Part shown: positions 9,435-17,771 of the stretch, piece after piece
Position numbering within the stretch: position 1 is the stretch's first letter
Layout of the letters: each line of letters starts with the position of its first letter
NCBI GenBank assembly: GCA_937868765.1
Contig: CALMNL010000003.1
Span: 372,001 to 436,000, forward strand
From: an uncultured Desulfatitalea sp.
GTDB taxonomy: Bacteria > Desulfobacterota > Desulfobacteria > Desulfobacterales > Desulfosarcinaceae
Length of the DNA: 64,000 nt
Direction of reading: 5' to 3'
Notes under the pieces: generated by a model
What the model was told of the DNA's origin: nothing
Seen by the model: only the letters and a program-made list of their open reading frames with translations
The model's database searches: none
Translations under genes and position numbers: made by a program

Positions 9435-10472
9435 ATGGAAGAACCGATCAGAGTCTTAATCGTTGACGATGCCTTGTTTATGCGCAAGGCCATTTCCGAA
9501 ATTCTACAATCGGACAGCCGCTTGAATGTTGTCGGCACGGCCAGGGACGGCTTGGACGGATTGGAGAAGATCAAAACCCTCAATCCGCATGTGGTCACGC
9601 TGGATATCGATATGCCGCGCATGGATGGATTGGCCGCCGTGCGGCATCTTATGATCGAATCGCCCGTACCGGTGGTGGTTCTCAGTTCGCTTTTCAGCGA
9701 TGGGGCCGTGACCTTCGAAGCACTGCGCCTTGGCGTCGTCGATTTCGTGCCCAAACCCTCCGGGGGCATATCAGAGGATATGGATAAATCCAGGCGCCAA
9801 ATCATCGACCGGGTCAAGATCGCCAGCAGTGTAAATTTCGAGAATATCCGGCGGGTTCGAATGCTTATGGAGGACCCGAAACAGATCCAGGAGCCTCGCC
9901 GTGGCCGGACCGCGCTAAAACACCTGATAACCTTAGGCACGAGTTTGAGTGGCCCCAACACCGTTATACGGCTTCTGACGCGGCTATCCCCCGAATTGCC
10001 GGCCGCCATGGTGGTCGTTCAGGAGATCGCTCCTCAAATTCTACCAGCCTTCGTGAAGAAATTTAATGAACATGTCCCCTGGTGCGTCGAAACCGCTCGC
10101 GACGGCATGCTATTGGAGCAGGGGGTGTGTTATATCTGCTCAAATACCCAGTCCCTCTCCATCGAGCGCAATGATAGCGATCAGCCTTGTATTCGTCTGC
10201 ATAAGGCGGTGGAGCAGCCCCTCAACCAGCTGTTTATCTCCGCGGCCCAGGTTTTCCGGCAAAATGCCATCGGCGTCCTGCTCACCGGCGTCGGGGACGA
10301 TGGCGCCGATGGATTTGCACGCATTCGCGACTACAACGGCAATACTATCGCCCAAGACACCCATTGCTGCGTCTACCCAAACCTGACCCAGAATGCCATT
10401 GAGAAAGGCACCGTTCGCAAAGTGGTTACAGAAAGTCAACTACCCGGCGCCATTGAAGCCAGTATGGCCTAA
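9435..10472 (+). CDS. Receiver - CheB-like protein with catalytic His replaced by Glu
   Basis: This 345-residue protein has the layout of classical CheB: a receiver (1-120; IVDDA, acceptor Asp in TLDIDMP, PKPS) joined to a methylesterase-like domain (about 160-343). The nucleophile position is kept (GTSLSG, Ser170) and the Asp is kept (GVGDDG, Asp289). The His position of the QH motif reads QE (Glu197), and the RPS motif near the substrate loop is not recognisable. It may be inactive or have altered chemistry. It is the third CheB-like gene in the locus and is followed 23 bases later by the zinc-ribbon ParA. No CheR is present to make a substrate for it. Confidence 0.85.
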   Translation: MEEPIRVLIVDDALFMRKAISEILQSDSRLNVVGTARDGLDGLEKIKTLNPHVVTLDIDMPRMDGLAAVRHLMIESPVPVVVLSSLFSDGAVTFEALRLGVVDFVPKPSGGISEDMDKSRRQIIDRVKIASSVNFENIRRVRMLMEDPKQIQEPRRGRTALKHLITLGTSLSGPNTVIRLLTRLSPELPAAMVVVQEIAPQILPAFVKKFNEHVPWCVETARDGMLLEQGVCYICSNTQSLSIERNDSDQPCIRLHKAVEQPLNQLFISAAQVFRQNAIGVLLTGVGDDGADGFARIRDYNGNTIAQDTHCCVYPNLTQNAIEKGTVRKVVTESQLPGAIEASMA

Positions 10473-10495
10473 CTGAATCCAAGGGAGACCCGTCC

Positions 10496-11437
10496 ATGAT
10501 AGTCGTCTGTCCCAGTTGCCTGACCCGTTACGACCTGAACGACAGGCTCGTACAGGAGCCAAGTTTCATCGCCCGCTGCACCAAATGCCAGCACGTTTTT
10601 TCAGCCTATCGACCGGTGCGGGTGGAGGAGATCACTTTCCTGGACCTGGATGCGGCCAAAAGGAGTGACGGCACAGATAACGTCGTGGCCATCAGCAATC
10701 AAAAGGGCGGAGTTGCCAAAACCTCGACCTGTCTGAACCTGGGGTTATCGCTGGCCATGCATGACAAGCGGGTGCTGCTGATCGATTTCGACGTACAGGC
10801 CAACTTGACCATTTCCATGGGGTATAAGGAGGGAATCTCCTTTTATGAGGTGATCAATGGCGGCGGAAATGATCTGGCAGCCCATATTCTTCAAACCAAA
10901 TTCAATAACTTGTGGCTCTTTCCGTCCAATAAGAACATGGTGCTGTTAAACAAGAATTATTTCGGGTCCCGCAATTTCGAATTCATGTTGAAGGACCGGT
11001 TGATCCCCCTGCGGGGACGCTTCGATTACATCTTGATCGATACACCGCCTTCTATAGAATATTTTACCCTGAATGCGTTGACGGCATCCCGGTTGGTCAT
11101 AATCCCCAGCCAGTGTGATTATCTCTCCACGCACGGCATCGATCAGATCTTGAAACTGATTCAACTGATCAAAGCCAAAACCAATCCTACGATAATGCCA
11201 AGGATTTTGATCACCATGTACGATAATGAGAGCACGGCCTCCAGGATGATCTGCACCAAGCTCAAACGCCTCTATCCCGGCATGACCTTCAATACGCTCA
11301 TTGAAATGGATGCGCGCATAAGGGAGGCGCAAATCATGAGCATGCCGGTTCTCGAATACAATCAACAGAGCAAAGCCGGGCTTCAATACCATCAATTGGC
11401 CGAAGAGATTCTGGGCAGGCCCCCGGAAAATCCATAA
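10496..11437 (+). CDS. Zinc-ribbon ParA-like ATPase of the chemosensory locus
   Basis: A 313-residue protein. An N-terminal zinc ribbon of the MJ0042 type (Cys5, Cys8, Cys28, Cys31) is followed by a ParA/Soj ATPase (from about residue 60). The P-loop is a deviant Walker A with Ala before the Lys (NQKGGVAKTS). Switch and Walker B segments are DFDVQAN and LIDTPPS. ParA proteins form ATP-dependent dimers that position cargo. ParC of Vibrio and PpfA of Rhodobacter position chemosensory arrays, so a role in placing this cluster is plausible but inferred. No ParB-like partner is seen nearby. The zinc ribbon has the same spacing as that of the first CheB-like protein. Confidence 0.88.
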   Translation: MIVVCPSCLTRYDLNDRLVQEPSFIARCTKCQHVFSAYRPVRVEEITFLDLDAAKRSDGTDNVVAISNQKGGVAKTSTCLNLGLSLAMHDKRVLLIDFDVQANLTISMGYKEGISFYEVINGGGNDLAAHILQTKFNNLWLFPSNKNMVLLNKNYFGSRNFEFMLKDRLIPLRGRFDYILIDTPPSIEYFTLNALTASRLVIIPSQCDYLSTHGIDQILKLIQLIKAKTNPTIMPRILITMYDNESTASRMICTKLKRLYPGMTFNTLIEMDARIREAQIMSMPVLEYNQQSKAGLQYHQLAEEILGRPPENP

Positions 11438-11441
11438 TCGG

Positions 11442-11465
11442 GCAGATCCTGGTACCTTGATCTGC
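11442..11465. repeat. Inverted repeat after the ParA gene
   Basis: Seven-base arms GCAGATC and GATCTGC surround a 10-base loop just after the ParA stop codon. There is no T-tract, so it is not a standard intrinsic terminator. It may be an mRNA end hairpin or chance. Confidence 0.35.
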
Positions 11466-11611
11466 GGCGGTTAGCCTCGGCACCGTTGGCAACTCACGGG
11501 GCCTTTGCAAACGTTGCACCGCGCGGGTGGTTTGCTGTGATGCGGCCCTGAAGGCTCGCTTGCCAGGGCTTGGCGGATGCGCTATGGGAAGGGCTGTTTG
11601 AGGTGCCGACC

Positions 11612-12424
11612 ATGAAATCTGTAAAAAAGGAAATCCGGCAATCGCTTCATGGTCCTGCCGAGTCGGGCGGTCGTTCTTGGTGGCTCGGCTTGTCGGCTTT
11701 CCTACTCATTCTGGCAGCGTGGGAAGTTTTGGCGCGATGCAGCGGATGGAGTGTTCAAACCTTTCCAGACCCACTGACGGTTGTCCTCAGCATGCTCGAA
11801 TTGATAGGAAACGGTACGCTGTTACGACACACCGTGGCGAGCTTGTTTCGGGTTACTGCAGGTTTCTATTTGGCGGTATTGCTGGGAGTGCCGCTGGGCA
11901 TCCTGCTGGGCCGCATCTCGATGCTATGGGCATTTCTCAATCCCGTGATCCAGTTTCTACGCCCCATCTCCCCGCTTGCCTGGATTCCGCTGGCCATGCT
12001 CTGGTTCGGCATCGGCGACCCGCCGGCTATTTTTCTGATATTCCTGGCAAGCTTTTTCCCCATGGTGGTTTCCACCACCATTGCCGTCCATAATATCAAT
12101 CCAATCTATTTCCAGGTAGCCGCCAACTTTAACTTTTCGCGTAAAGAAATAATTGCCCGACTTATTTTCCCAGCTATCATTCCCGAAGTGGTGACGGCTT
12201 TACGCCTCACCGTCACCATCGCCTGGCTTGTGGTGGTAGCCGCCGAAATGATTGCCGTGCGTTCAGGTCTGGGGTATTTGATCTTGGATGCACGCAATGC
12301 CCTGCGCATGGATTATGTGATGGATGGAATGATCGTTATCGGTCTGATCGGATTGGTTTTGGATCACATAATGAAACGCCTCGGAAACATCGAATCCGCG
12401 CAGTGGGGGGCAAAAGTCCGATAA
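11612..12424 (+). CDS. ABC transporter permease, NitT/TauT type
   Basis: A 270-residue inner-membrane protein with about six hydrophobic helices and the permease signature region of the SsuC/TauC/NrtB family (the AANFNFSRKEIIARLIFPAIIPEV coupling segment, about 185-208). It forms the channel of an importer with the ATPase at 12467. ATG 11612 has GAGGTG upstream and is preferred to an in-frame TTG at 11570. The family moves nitrate, sulfonates, taurine or pyrimidine precursors, and the substrate cannot be told from sequence. It starts 174 bases after the ParA gene on the same strand, so read-through from the chemosensory genes is possible. Confidence 0.88.
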   Translation: MKSVKKEIRQSLHGPAESGGRSWWLGLSAFLLILAAWEVLARCSGWSVQTFPDPLTVVLSMLELIGNGTLLRHTVASLFRVTAGFYLAVLLGVPLGILLGRISMLWAFLNPVIQFLRPISPLAWIPLAMLWFGIGDPPAIFLIFLASFFPMVVSTTIAVHNINPIYFQVAANFNFSRKEIIARLIFPAIIPEVVTALRLTVTIAWLVVVAAEMIAVRSGLGYLILDARNALRMDYVMDGMIVIGLIGLVLDHIMKRLGNIESAQWGAKVR

Positions 12425-12466
12425 GAGGGTCTTTTATCTGCGTCAGAGAAGGCGGCAGGCAAATTT

Positions 12467-13264
12467 ATGAGCTATATCCGCATCGACAACTTGACCAAAA
12501 TTTACCTGGGCCGGCGCAGCAAGCCGCGCAGCCTTCATGATCCCGCCGAACACTCTGGCGACAACGTTCTGGTGCTTAACAATATCAGTATGAGCTTTGA
12601 AGAGGGAGAAATGGTCTGCATCCTGGGCCCCTCGGGGTGCGGTAAATCCACATTGTTGCGCATCATCGCCGGATTTGAGAATCCCTCTTACGGCTCCATC
12701 TGGGTAGGGGATAAACCGGTGATCGGCCCCTCGGACCAGTCGATTTTTGTCTTTCAGCACAGCGGTCTGTTCCCTTGGATGACGGTTGCCCAGAATGTGG
12801 GCCTCGGGCTGCGTCATATGGAGGATATCGAGGCCAAGAATGAAAAGATCAAGGAGTATATCGAAATCGTTGAATTGGATGGCTTCGAGGACTATTATCC
12901 CCACCAACTCTCGGGTGGTATGCAGCGCCGCGCCGAGCTGGCGCGCGCCATAGCCGTCAACCCGGACCTGCTGATCATGGATGAACCCTTCAGTGGATTG
13001 GATTTTCTCACACACATGAAGATGCGTGAAGAAGTGGTGAACATGCACGAATTCATCCGCAAAACCACCCTGGTGGTGACCCACGATATCGACGATGCCT
13101 TGATCATGGGGAACCGGATCGTTGTGTTTAGTGGCCGGCCGGCGGCCTTGAAGATGATTCACAAACTCGATTTCCCCCGGCCTCGCGATTTTGAACGTGA
13201 TCATGGGTTGAGTCGTTTGCGCAGCGAGATCTTCCTGATGCTGGGGGTGCCGTATGCGGTTTAG
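12467..13264 (+). CDS. ABC transporter ATP-binding protein, NitT/TauT type
   Basis: A 265-residue ATPase. Walker A is GPSGCGKST, the Q loop reads FQHSGLFPW, the signature is LSGGMQRRAELARA, Walker B is LLIMDEPFSGLD, and the H loop is VVTHDIDDA. The swap QRR for the usual RQR in the signature is a small oddity. A 20-residue insertion (about 15-35) lies between the first strand and the Walker A region. It powers the permease at 11612. Its stop overlaps the start of the binding-protein gene by 11 bases, which suggests translational coupling. Confidence 0.9.
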   Translation: MSYIRIDNLTKIYLGRRSKPRSLHDPAEHSGDNVLVLNNISMSFEEGEMVCILGPSGCGKSTLLRIIAGFENPSYGSIWVGDKPVIGPSDQSIFVFQHSGLFPWMTVAQNVGLGLRHMEDIEAKNEKIKEYIEIVELDGFEDYYPHQLSGGMQRRAELARAIAVNPDLLIMDEPFSGLDFLTHMKMREEVVNMHEFIRKTTLVVTHDIDDALIMGNRIVVFSGRPAALKMIHKLDFPRPRDFERDHGLSRLRSEIFLMLGVPYAV

Positions 13265-14303
13265 GGCCGCTGGCCTTCAAGCGAAGTGGCACTCTTATCC
13301 CTGGCGGATCTTTTTGTACATGGTGGGATGGTTTCTGCTTATCAGCTTCCTGCACCTTTTCCTCAACACCGAACATGACGCACGCAAGATCGTAAATATG
13401 GGGTATATGCCTGTGATTACCAACCTGGCGGCGCCTTTGCTGGATGCCGCCAGCGCCCAGAGCGATGGATCTATTCGGTTTAAGGCGCTTAAATTCGCCT
13501 CCTTTGCGGAGATGGCCGAAGCGCTGCGGAATGATCAGATTCAGGCCGCGTTCATCATTGCCCCTCTCTCCATCGTACTGCACCAACAGGGCACAGATGT
13601 GCGGGTAGTTTATATCGGCAATCGCCATGAAAGTACTTTTGTAACGCGCAAGGAGTTGGTCATCAAGAGCATCGGGGACTTGGAGGGACGCACGGTGGCT
13701 GTCCCCATGCGCTACTCCGGGCACAATTTGGCCCTATTAAAGATGGTCTCTGAAGCCGGGTTCAGGGAAAAAGTCCACATCGTAGAAATGAACCCGCCCG
13801 ATATGGCGGCGGCGCTGGCATCTGGATCATTGGACGCCTATTTTGTAGGGGAGCCCTTCGCCGCCCAGACCCTGAAATTCGGCAGCAGCAACTTGTTCCT
13901 TTATGTGGAACAAGTGTGGCCCGACTTCATATGCAACCTCATGCTGGTGAAGCAGAAATTAATCGACAAGGAGCCTGCCACGGTGCACGCTCTCGTGCAA
14001 GCCGCCGTTCGCTCGGGGCAGTGGGCGAAAAACAACATCCCCCAGGCCGCCCATATTGCATCCCGTTACTGGGGGCAGTCCGAAGATTTGGTTAAGTATG
14101 CCTTGACCACACCCACCAACCGGATTCAATTCGATAAGTTCACACCTCGCCAGGAGGAGATGCAGCAGATCGCGGACTTGATGAAGCACTATGGCTTGAT
14201 AAAGGATGGGATGATCAACGGTCTGGTGGATGATCGCTTCGCTCGCAAGGCAGACTTGAACGGGATTACGGATTTGGCCAGCATCGTGAGAGGCAGGCAC
14301 TGA
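13254..14303 (+). CDS. Membrane-anchored substrate-binding protein, SsuA/THI5-like
   Basis: A 349-residue periplasmic-binding-fold protein. One hydrophobic segment (about 17-37) follows a basic N terminus and has no clear signal-peptidase or lipobox site, so it is probably an uncleaved anchor. The mature part starts with a GYMPVITNLAAP strand typical of the NMT1/SsuA fold and continues through DLEGRTVAVP and SGSLDAYFVGEPFA, which shape the ligand cleft. It overlaps the ATPase gene by 11 bases and is last in a permease-ATPase-binding protein operon. The ligand is unknown. It could also pass ligand status to other membrane proteins, but nothing in the sequence shows this. Confidence 0.82.
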   Translation: MRFRAAGLQAKWHSYPWRIFLYMVGWFLLISFLHLFLNTEHDARKIVNMGYMPVITNLAAPLLDAASAQSDGSIRFKALKFASFAEMAEALRNDQIQAAFIIAPLSIVLHQQGTDVRVVYIGNRHESTFVTRKELVIKSIGDLEGRTVAVPMRYSGHNLALLKMVSEAGFREKVHIVEMNPPDMAAALASGSLDAYFVGEPFAAQTLKFGSSNLFLYVEQVWPDFICNLMLVKQKLIDKEPATVHALVQAAVRSGQWAKNNIPQAAHIASRYWGQSEDLVKYALTTPTNRIQFDKFTPRQEEMQQIADLMKHYGLIKDGMINGLVDDRFARKADLNGITDLASIVRGRH

Positions 14304-14328
14304 TTTTTTAAATCTTCCAGGTTCTACT

Positions 14329-15699
14329 ATGGCTTTTCGAAGCACTATTCTTAAAATGCACCCGGCAACCTTGGTCCTGTTGAGCTTCCTGGCGGCCATC
14401 GCTGCGGGGGCTGTTCTGCTGATGCTGCCGGTGGCTACAACGCACGGCGCCATTACATGGGTAGACGCTTTTTTCACCGCCACTTCGGCCATCTGTGTCA
14501 CTGGACTGACCGTTCTGGATACGGGCAGCCGGTTCAGCCTTTTCGGACAATGTATTCTCTTATTGCTTATCCAGGTCGGCGGTCTGGGAGTAATGACCAT
14601 TTCCGTGGCCTTGTTTAATTGGATCGGCCGGGGGATTTCCATACGGCAACGCTTGGCTATGCAGGAACTCTTTTCGGCTGCTCCGCGCAAGGATATTTTT
14701 AGTCTGGTAAAGAGCATTATCTTATTTACCCTATGGTCGGAACTGATTGGCGCTATCATCTTAACTGCATGTTGGGCGAGGGAATTCGGATTTGTTAAAT
14801 CTTTTTACTTCGGCGTTTTTCATTCGGTCGCCGCTTTTTGTAATGCCGGCTTTGCACTCTTTCCCGACAGTCTGATCAGCTACAGTGACAACCTTGCCAT
14901 CAACCTGGTGATCGCCCTGCTGATCGTCATTGGAGGAATTGGCTTCCCGGTTCTGTATGATCTGCAATGCTGGACCAAATCCAGAAATCGGATCCGTTGT
15001 CGGCTTTCCATCCAGACCAAGACGGTCTTGTGGACCACCTTGATTTTGATCGCAGGTGGCGCCCTGATGTATGCTTTTTTGGAACGAGAAGCGCTCGCGG
15101 CCTCCCCTTCCTGGAACCACCGCATCCTGGTGCCTTTGTTTCAATCCATCACCTGTCGCACCGCTGGTTTCAATACGGTGGATATTTCCTCATTGAGGGA
15201 GGCGACGCTGGCTGTGATGATTTTTTTGATGTTCTTCGGCGCATCCCCCGGATCATGTGGCGGCGGTGTCAAGACCACCACGCTGGCGCTTTTGATTGCC
15301 TTTACCATCAGCCGCGTGCGGCACGGGCGACGGGTCAATCTTTTTAAAAAAAGCATTCCTGGAGACACCATGGCACGGGCCATTTCGTTGATCCTCGTTT
15401 CCATCAGCATCGTTTGCTTGGTCCTGTTCATGCTGCTCATGGGTGATCCTGTCACAGGCCGAGAACCCGGTGGCGTGGCGCATTCCTTTATAGGGTTTTT
15501 CTTTGAAACCATTTCGGCTTTCGGCACAGTTGGTCTTTCAATGGGAGTGACTCCTGAATTGAATACCTGGGGCAAAGGCTGGATCATCTTGATGATGATT
15601 ATCGGCCGCGTCGGGGTTCTCACCTTTTCCTACATCATCGTGGGAACTGGCAAGGCCGAAGGCGTTGAGTATGCCGAAGAGAACATGATGGTAGGTTAA
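14329..15699 (+). CDS. Potassium transporter membrane subunit, TrkH/KtrB family
   Basis: A 456-residue membrane protein with the four-fold M1-P-M2 layout of TrkH/KtrB. Pore-loop segments are visible as FFTATSAICVTGLTV (about 46), FHSVAAFCNAGFAL (about 165), FQSITCRTAGFNTV (about 270) and FETISAFGTVGLSM (about 390), each with the filter glycine. It mediates potassium (perhaps with sodium) entry and needs the cytoplasmic RCK-type subunit encoded 16 bases downstream. It follows the ABC transporter but has its own function. Confidence 0.92.
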   Translation: MAFRSTILKMHPATLVLLSFLAAIAAGAVLLMLPVATTHGAITWVDAFFTATSAICVTGLTVLDTGSRFSLFGQCILLLLIQVGGLGVMTISVALFNWIGRGISIRQRLAMQELFSAAPRKDIFSLVKSIILFTLWSELIGAIILTACWAREFGFVKSFYFGVFHSVAAFCNAGFALFPDSLISYSDNLAINLVIALLIVIGGIGFPVLYDLQCWTKSRNRIRCRLSIQTKTVLWTTLILIAGGALMYAFLEREALAASPSWNHRILVPLFQSITCRTAGFNTVDISSLREATLAVMIFLMFFGASPGSCGGGVKTTTLALLIAFTISRVRHGRRVNLFKKSIPGDTMARAISLILVSISIVCLVLFMLLMGDPVTGREPGGVAHSFIGFFFETISAFGTVGLSMGVTPELNTWGKGWIILMMIIGRVGVLTFSYIIVGTGKAEGVEYAEENMMVG

Positions 15700-15714
15700 C
15701 AGGAGCAATCGCCT

Positions 15715-16371
15715 ATGAAACGATTCGCAGTCATCGGATTAGGCAACTTTGGTTTCCATGCTGCCAAAGCGCTGTACGAAGACGGCAACGAGGTATTGGC
15801 CATCGACACCGACAAGGCCCGCGTGCAGGCGATCGATCCGCATTGCACCGAGGCCGTCGTGTTGGACTCGACGGATAAAGAGGCGCTGAGAACATTAGGG
15901 CTGGAAAATATGGACGGTGTGATTGTGTCTACCGGCACCAAAATCAGCACAAGTGTTCTCATATGCCTCTATCTGCAGGAAATCGGAGTCAAAAAAATTC
16001 TGGCCAAAGCCCTGGACGACGATCATGCCAAGATCCTCAAGCGCGTGGGCGCTACCGAAATCATCCATCCGGAGCGAGACATGGCCGTGCGTGTTTCCCG
16101 AGGCCTCTCGAGGCCGAACGTGCTTGATTTCATTCCTCTGGCCGAAGAGTTTGATTTGATCCAGGTGGGACCGCCCCGGGAATTCATTGGAAAGAGCCTC
16201 AAGGACCTGAACATGCGGGCAAAATATAATGTTCATATTATCGCCATAAAAGAACTGGTGCCGGAAAATTTCATCTTGGTGCCACCGGCCAACTTCGTGA
16301 TAAAGGATAGCGACATCCTGATCATGCTCGGAAAATCAGAGGATATCCGCAGAATAAAGGCCTTGAAATGA
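15715..16371 (+). CDS. Potassium uptake regulatory subunit, TrkA/KtrA family (RCK)
   Basis: A 218-residue cytoplasmic protein. The N-terminal RCK_N Rossmann domain shows IGLGNFGFH and, 20 residues later, the acidic end of beta 2 (AIDTD), which bind NAD(H) or ATP/ADP. A C-terminal RCK_C (TrkA_C) domain follows from about residue 135. It gates the TrkH/KtrB subunit encoded just upstream. A good ribosome site (AGGAG) precedes the ATG. One RCK unit is the KtrA size, while E. coli TrkA has two. Confidence 0.93.
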   Translation: MKRFAVIGLGNFGFHAAKALYEDGNEVLAIDTDKARVQAIDPHCTEAVVLDSTDKEALRTLGLENMDGVIVSTGTKISTSVLICLYLQEIGVKKILAKALDDDHAKILKRVGATEIIHPERDMAVRVSRGLSRPNVLDFIPLAEEFDLIQVGPPREFIGKSLKDLNMRAKYNVHIIAIKELVPENFILVPPANFVIKDSDILIMLGKSEDIRRIKALK

Positions 16372-16392
16372 ACCTGGATATCCAGGCAAGCC

Positions 16393-16424
16393 AACAAAAA
16401 ACAAGCCGCCCTGCGGGGGCGGCT
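16393..16424 (-). terminator. Intrinsic terminator of the MglA operon
   Basis: An eight-base GC-rich stem (16404-16411 with 16417-16424) and a 5-base loop are followed, on the - strand, by a T-rich tract (16395-16402). It ends the - strand operon that starts at 18179. The stem could also stall + strand transcription from the potassium genes, but no T-tract is present on that side. Confidence 0.8.
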
Positions 16425-16449
16425 CGTCGGTATTGGCAGGAAATGCAGA

Positions 16450-17091
16450 TTATGACCGTCGGATCGTCTTCAGTTCATTTTGCAGGGTGTCCACTTTTGC
16501 CTTCAACTCCTTGACTTCGGCGCTCAATCGCTCCTCAACGGCCTGCATTGCTTGTTTAAACTTTTGGTGCTCCAGAAGCGCCGAGAGTTCATTCTGCGTC
16601 GGTTCGCGTTCATCGTGCGGCGCCGCAGGCACGGCGGCGTATTTGACCGCTCTTTGATTTTCAATCTGCTCCTTGAGCTTTTTAAAGGCCTGGATCTCTC
16701 TTGCGACGATGCGTTTGCGCTGACCTTCGTCGAGTTGTTTATCGTTGATCAGGGTCTCGAGGCTTGAAAATACCGACATCACGCGCTTGATCGCATCCTG
16801 GTGCGAGCGTGCCTTGCGTTTGCGGATATATCGTCCCAAAGCGCGCAGCATGCGCAACAAGGCATGTGTGATCGGATCGGTTTCGAAATGAGGCAATAAA
16901 GCTTCCGATTGATCGATCAAGTCTGTCAGACAAGCATCCGTGATTTCCCAATCAATGGAAAGCACCGCTGATTTGAGCTTTTCCAGTGAGTAGCTGGCCG
17001 TTGCCGAGGGCGCGGGACGCTGCTCTCCAAAGAAATCATCCAAGCGGTTCTCGATATCGCTGGCTAGTTTTGTCTTAGCGGACTTATCCAA
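16450..17091 (-). CDS. Hypothetical coiled-coil protein of the MglA operon
   Basis: A 213-residue soluble protein that I do not recognise. The first 35 residues are polar. A helical core (about 35-120) contains LLRMLRALGRYIRKRKA. A charged segment and a Pro-rich linker follow, and the last 45 residues form a Leu heptad coiled coil. It starts at TTG 17091 behind GGAGG, 10 bases after the MglA-like gene, and is followed by a strong terminator, so it is the third gene of that operon. A scaffold or effector of the GTPase is a guess from position only. Confidence 0.75.
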   Translation of the reverse strand: MDKSAKTKLASDIENRLDDFFGEQRPAPSATASYSLEKLKSAVLSIDWEITDACLTDLIDQSEALLPHFETDPITHALLRMLRALGRYIRKRKARSHQDAIKRVMSVFSSLETLINDKQLDEGQRKRIVAREIQAFKKLKEQIENQRAVKYAAVPAAPHDEREPTQNELSALLEHQKFKQAMQAVEERLSAEVKELKAKVDTLQNELKTIRRS

Positions 17092-17101
17092 TACCGACCT
17101 C

Positions 17102-17707
17102 CTATGCCAAATGCTCCTGAATGGATACGATCGTTTCCGATATGATCTTTTTAACAGTGGCTATCACATTATCGCCACGTAGTGCGCTGGCTTCGAAGTA
17201 GGGCGCCTTGAGTTTCGCATTGAGATCCTGTTGTAATGTTGCAACGTCTAAAATTGGAATATCGGGGGAGTTTAAATCCCGTTTGTTATACTGCAAAACG
17301 ATAGGAAATTTATACATATCCAAGTCATAGAAGGCTAGGTTCTCCCTTAGATTTTCCAACGACTGGATGTTTTTTTCGCGCATCACGGCCATGGAATCGG
17401 CCACAAATACAACTCCGTCCACACCCTTGAGCACCAATTTACGGGTGGCATTATACTTTACCTGGCCCGGCACCGTATACAACTGGGTCTTGATTCTATA
17501 GCCTTGAATCGTACCCAGATCAAAAGGCAGGAAATCGAAAAAAAGCGTGCGATCGCCGTGCGTCTTGATGCTGACCATGTCCGACTGGATACGATGCCGG
17601 ATCGAACTGAAAAGATACTCTAGGTTTGTTGTTTTGCCTCCACGGCCCGGTCCGACATAGACAATTTTGATCTGAACCTCTTTTTTTCGAATATTGATAA
17701 CCGCCAC
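17102..17707 (-). CDS. MglA-like small Ras-type GTPase
   Basis: A 201-residue GTPase of the bacterial MglA family. The P-loop is GPGRGGKTT and is preceded by the IKIVYVG strand. The G3 region is YTVPGQVKYNATRK, the G4 motif is YNKRDL, and a SAL motif (EASALRG) stands for G5. MglA sets the leading pole for type IV pili and gliding in Myxococcus. The GTG start at 17707 has a GAGGA site. The roadblock protein upstream is the usual GAP or partner type, so the pair forms a polarity or switch module. No polymeric motility genes are in the window. Confidence 0.9.
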   Translation of the reverse strand: MAVINIRKKEVQIKIVYVGPGRGGKTTNLEYLFSSIRHRIQSDMVSIKTHGDRTLFFDFLPFDLGTIQGYRIKTQLYTVPGQVKYNATRKLVLKGVDGVVFVADSMAVMREKNIQSLENLRENLAFYDLDMYKFPIVLQYNKRDLNSPDIPILDVATLQQDLNAKLKAPYFEASALRGDNVIATVKKIISETIVSIQEHLA

Positions 17708-17771
17708 GCGGGGAATCCTCGTCTAATGGGTTGTACTTCTCAGTCGATGGCTTCGAATCGCCGTGGCCGAA

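Noticed and set aside
11437-11480. ACCTTGATCTG resembling part of a TPP riboswitch before the ABC transporter
   Set aside because: The rest of the TPP consensus (the CTGAGA box and the ATAATGCCAGCG-like part) is missing, so it is chance.
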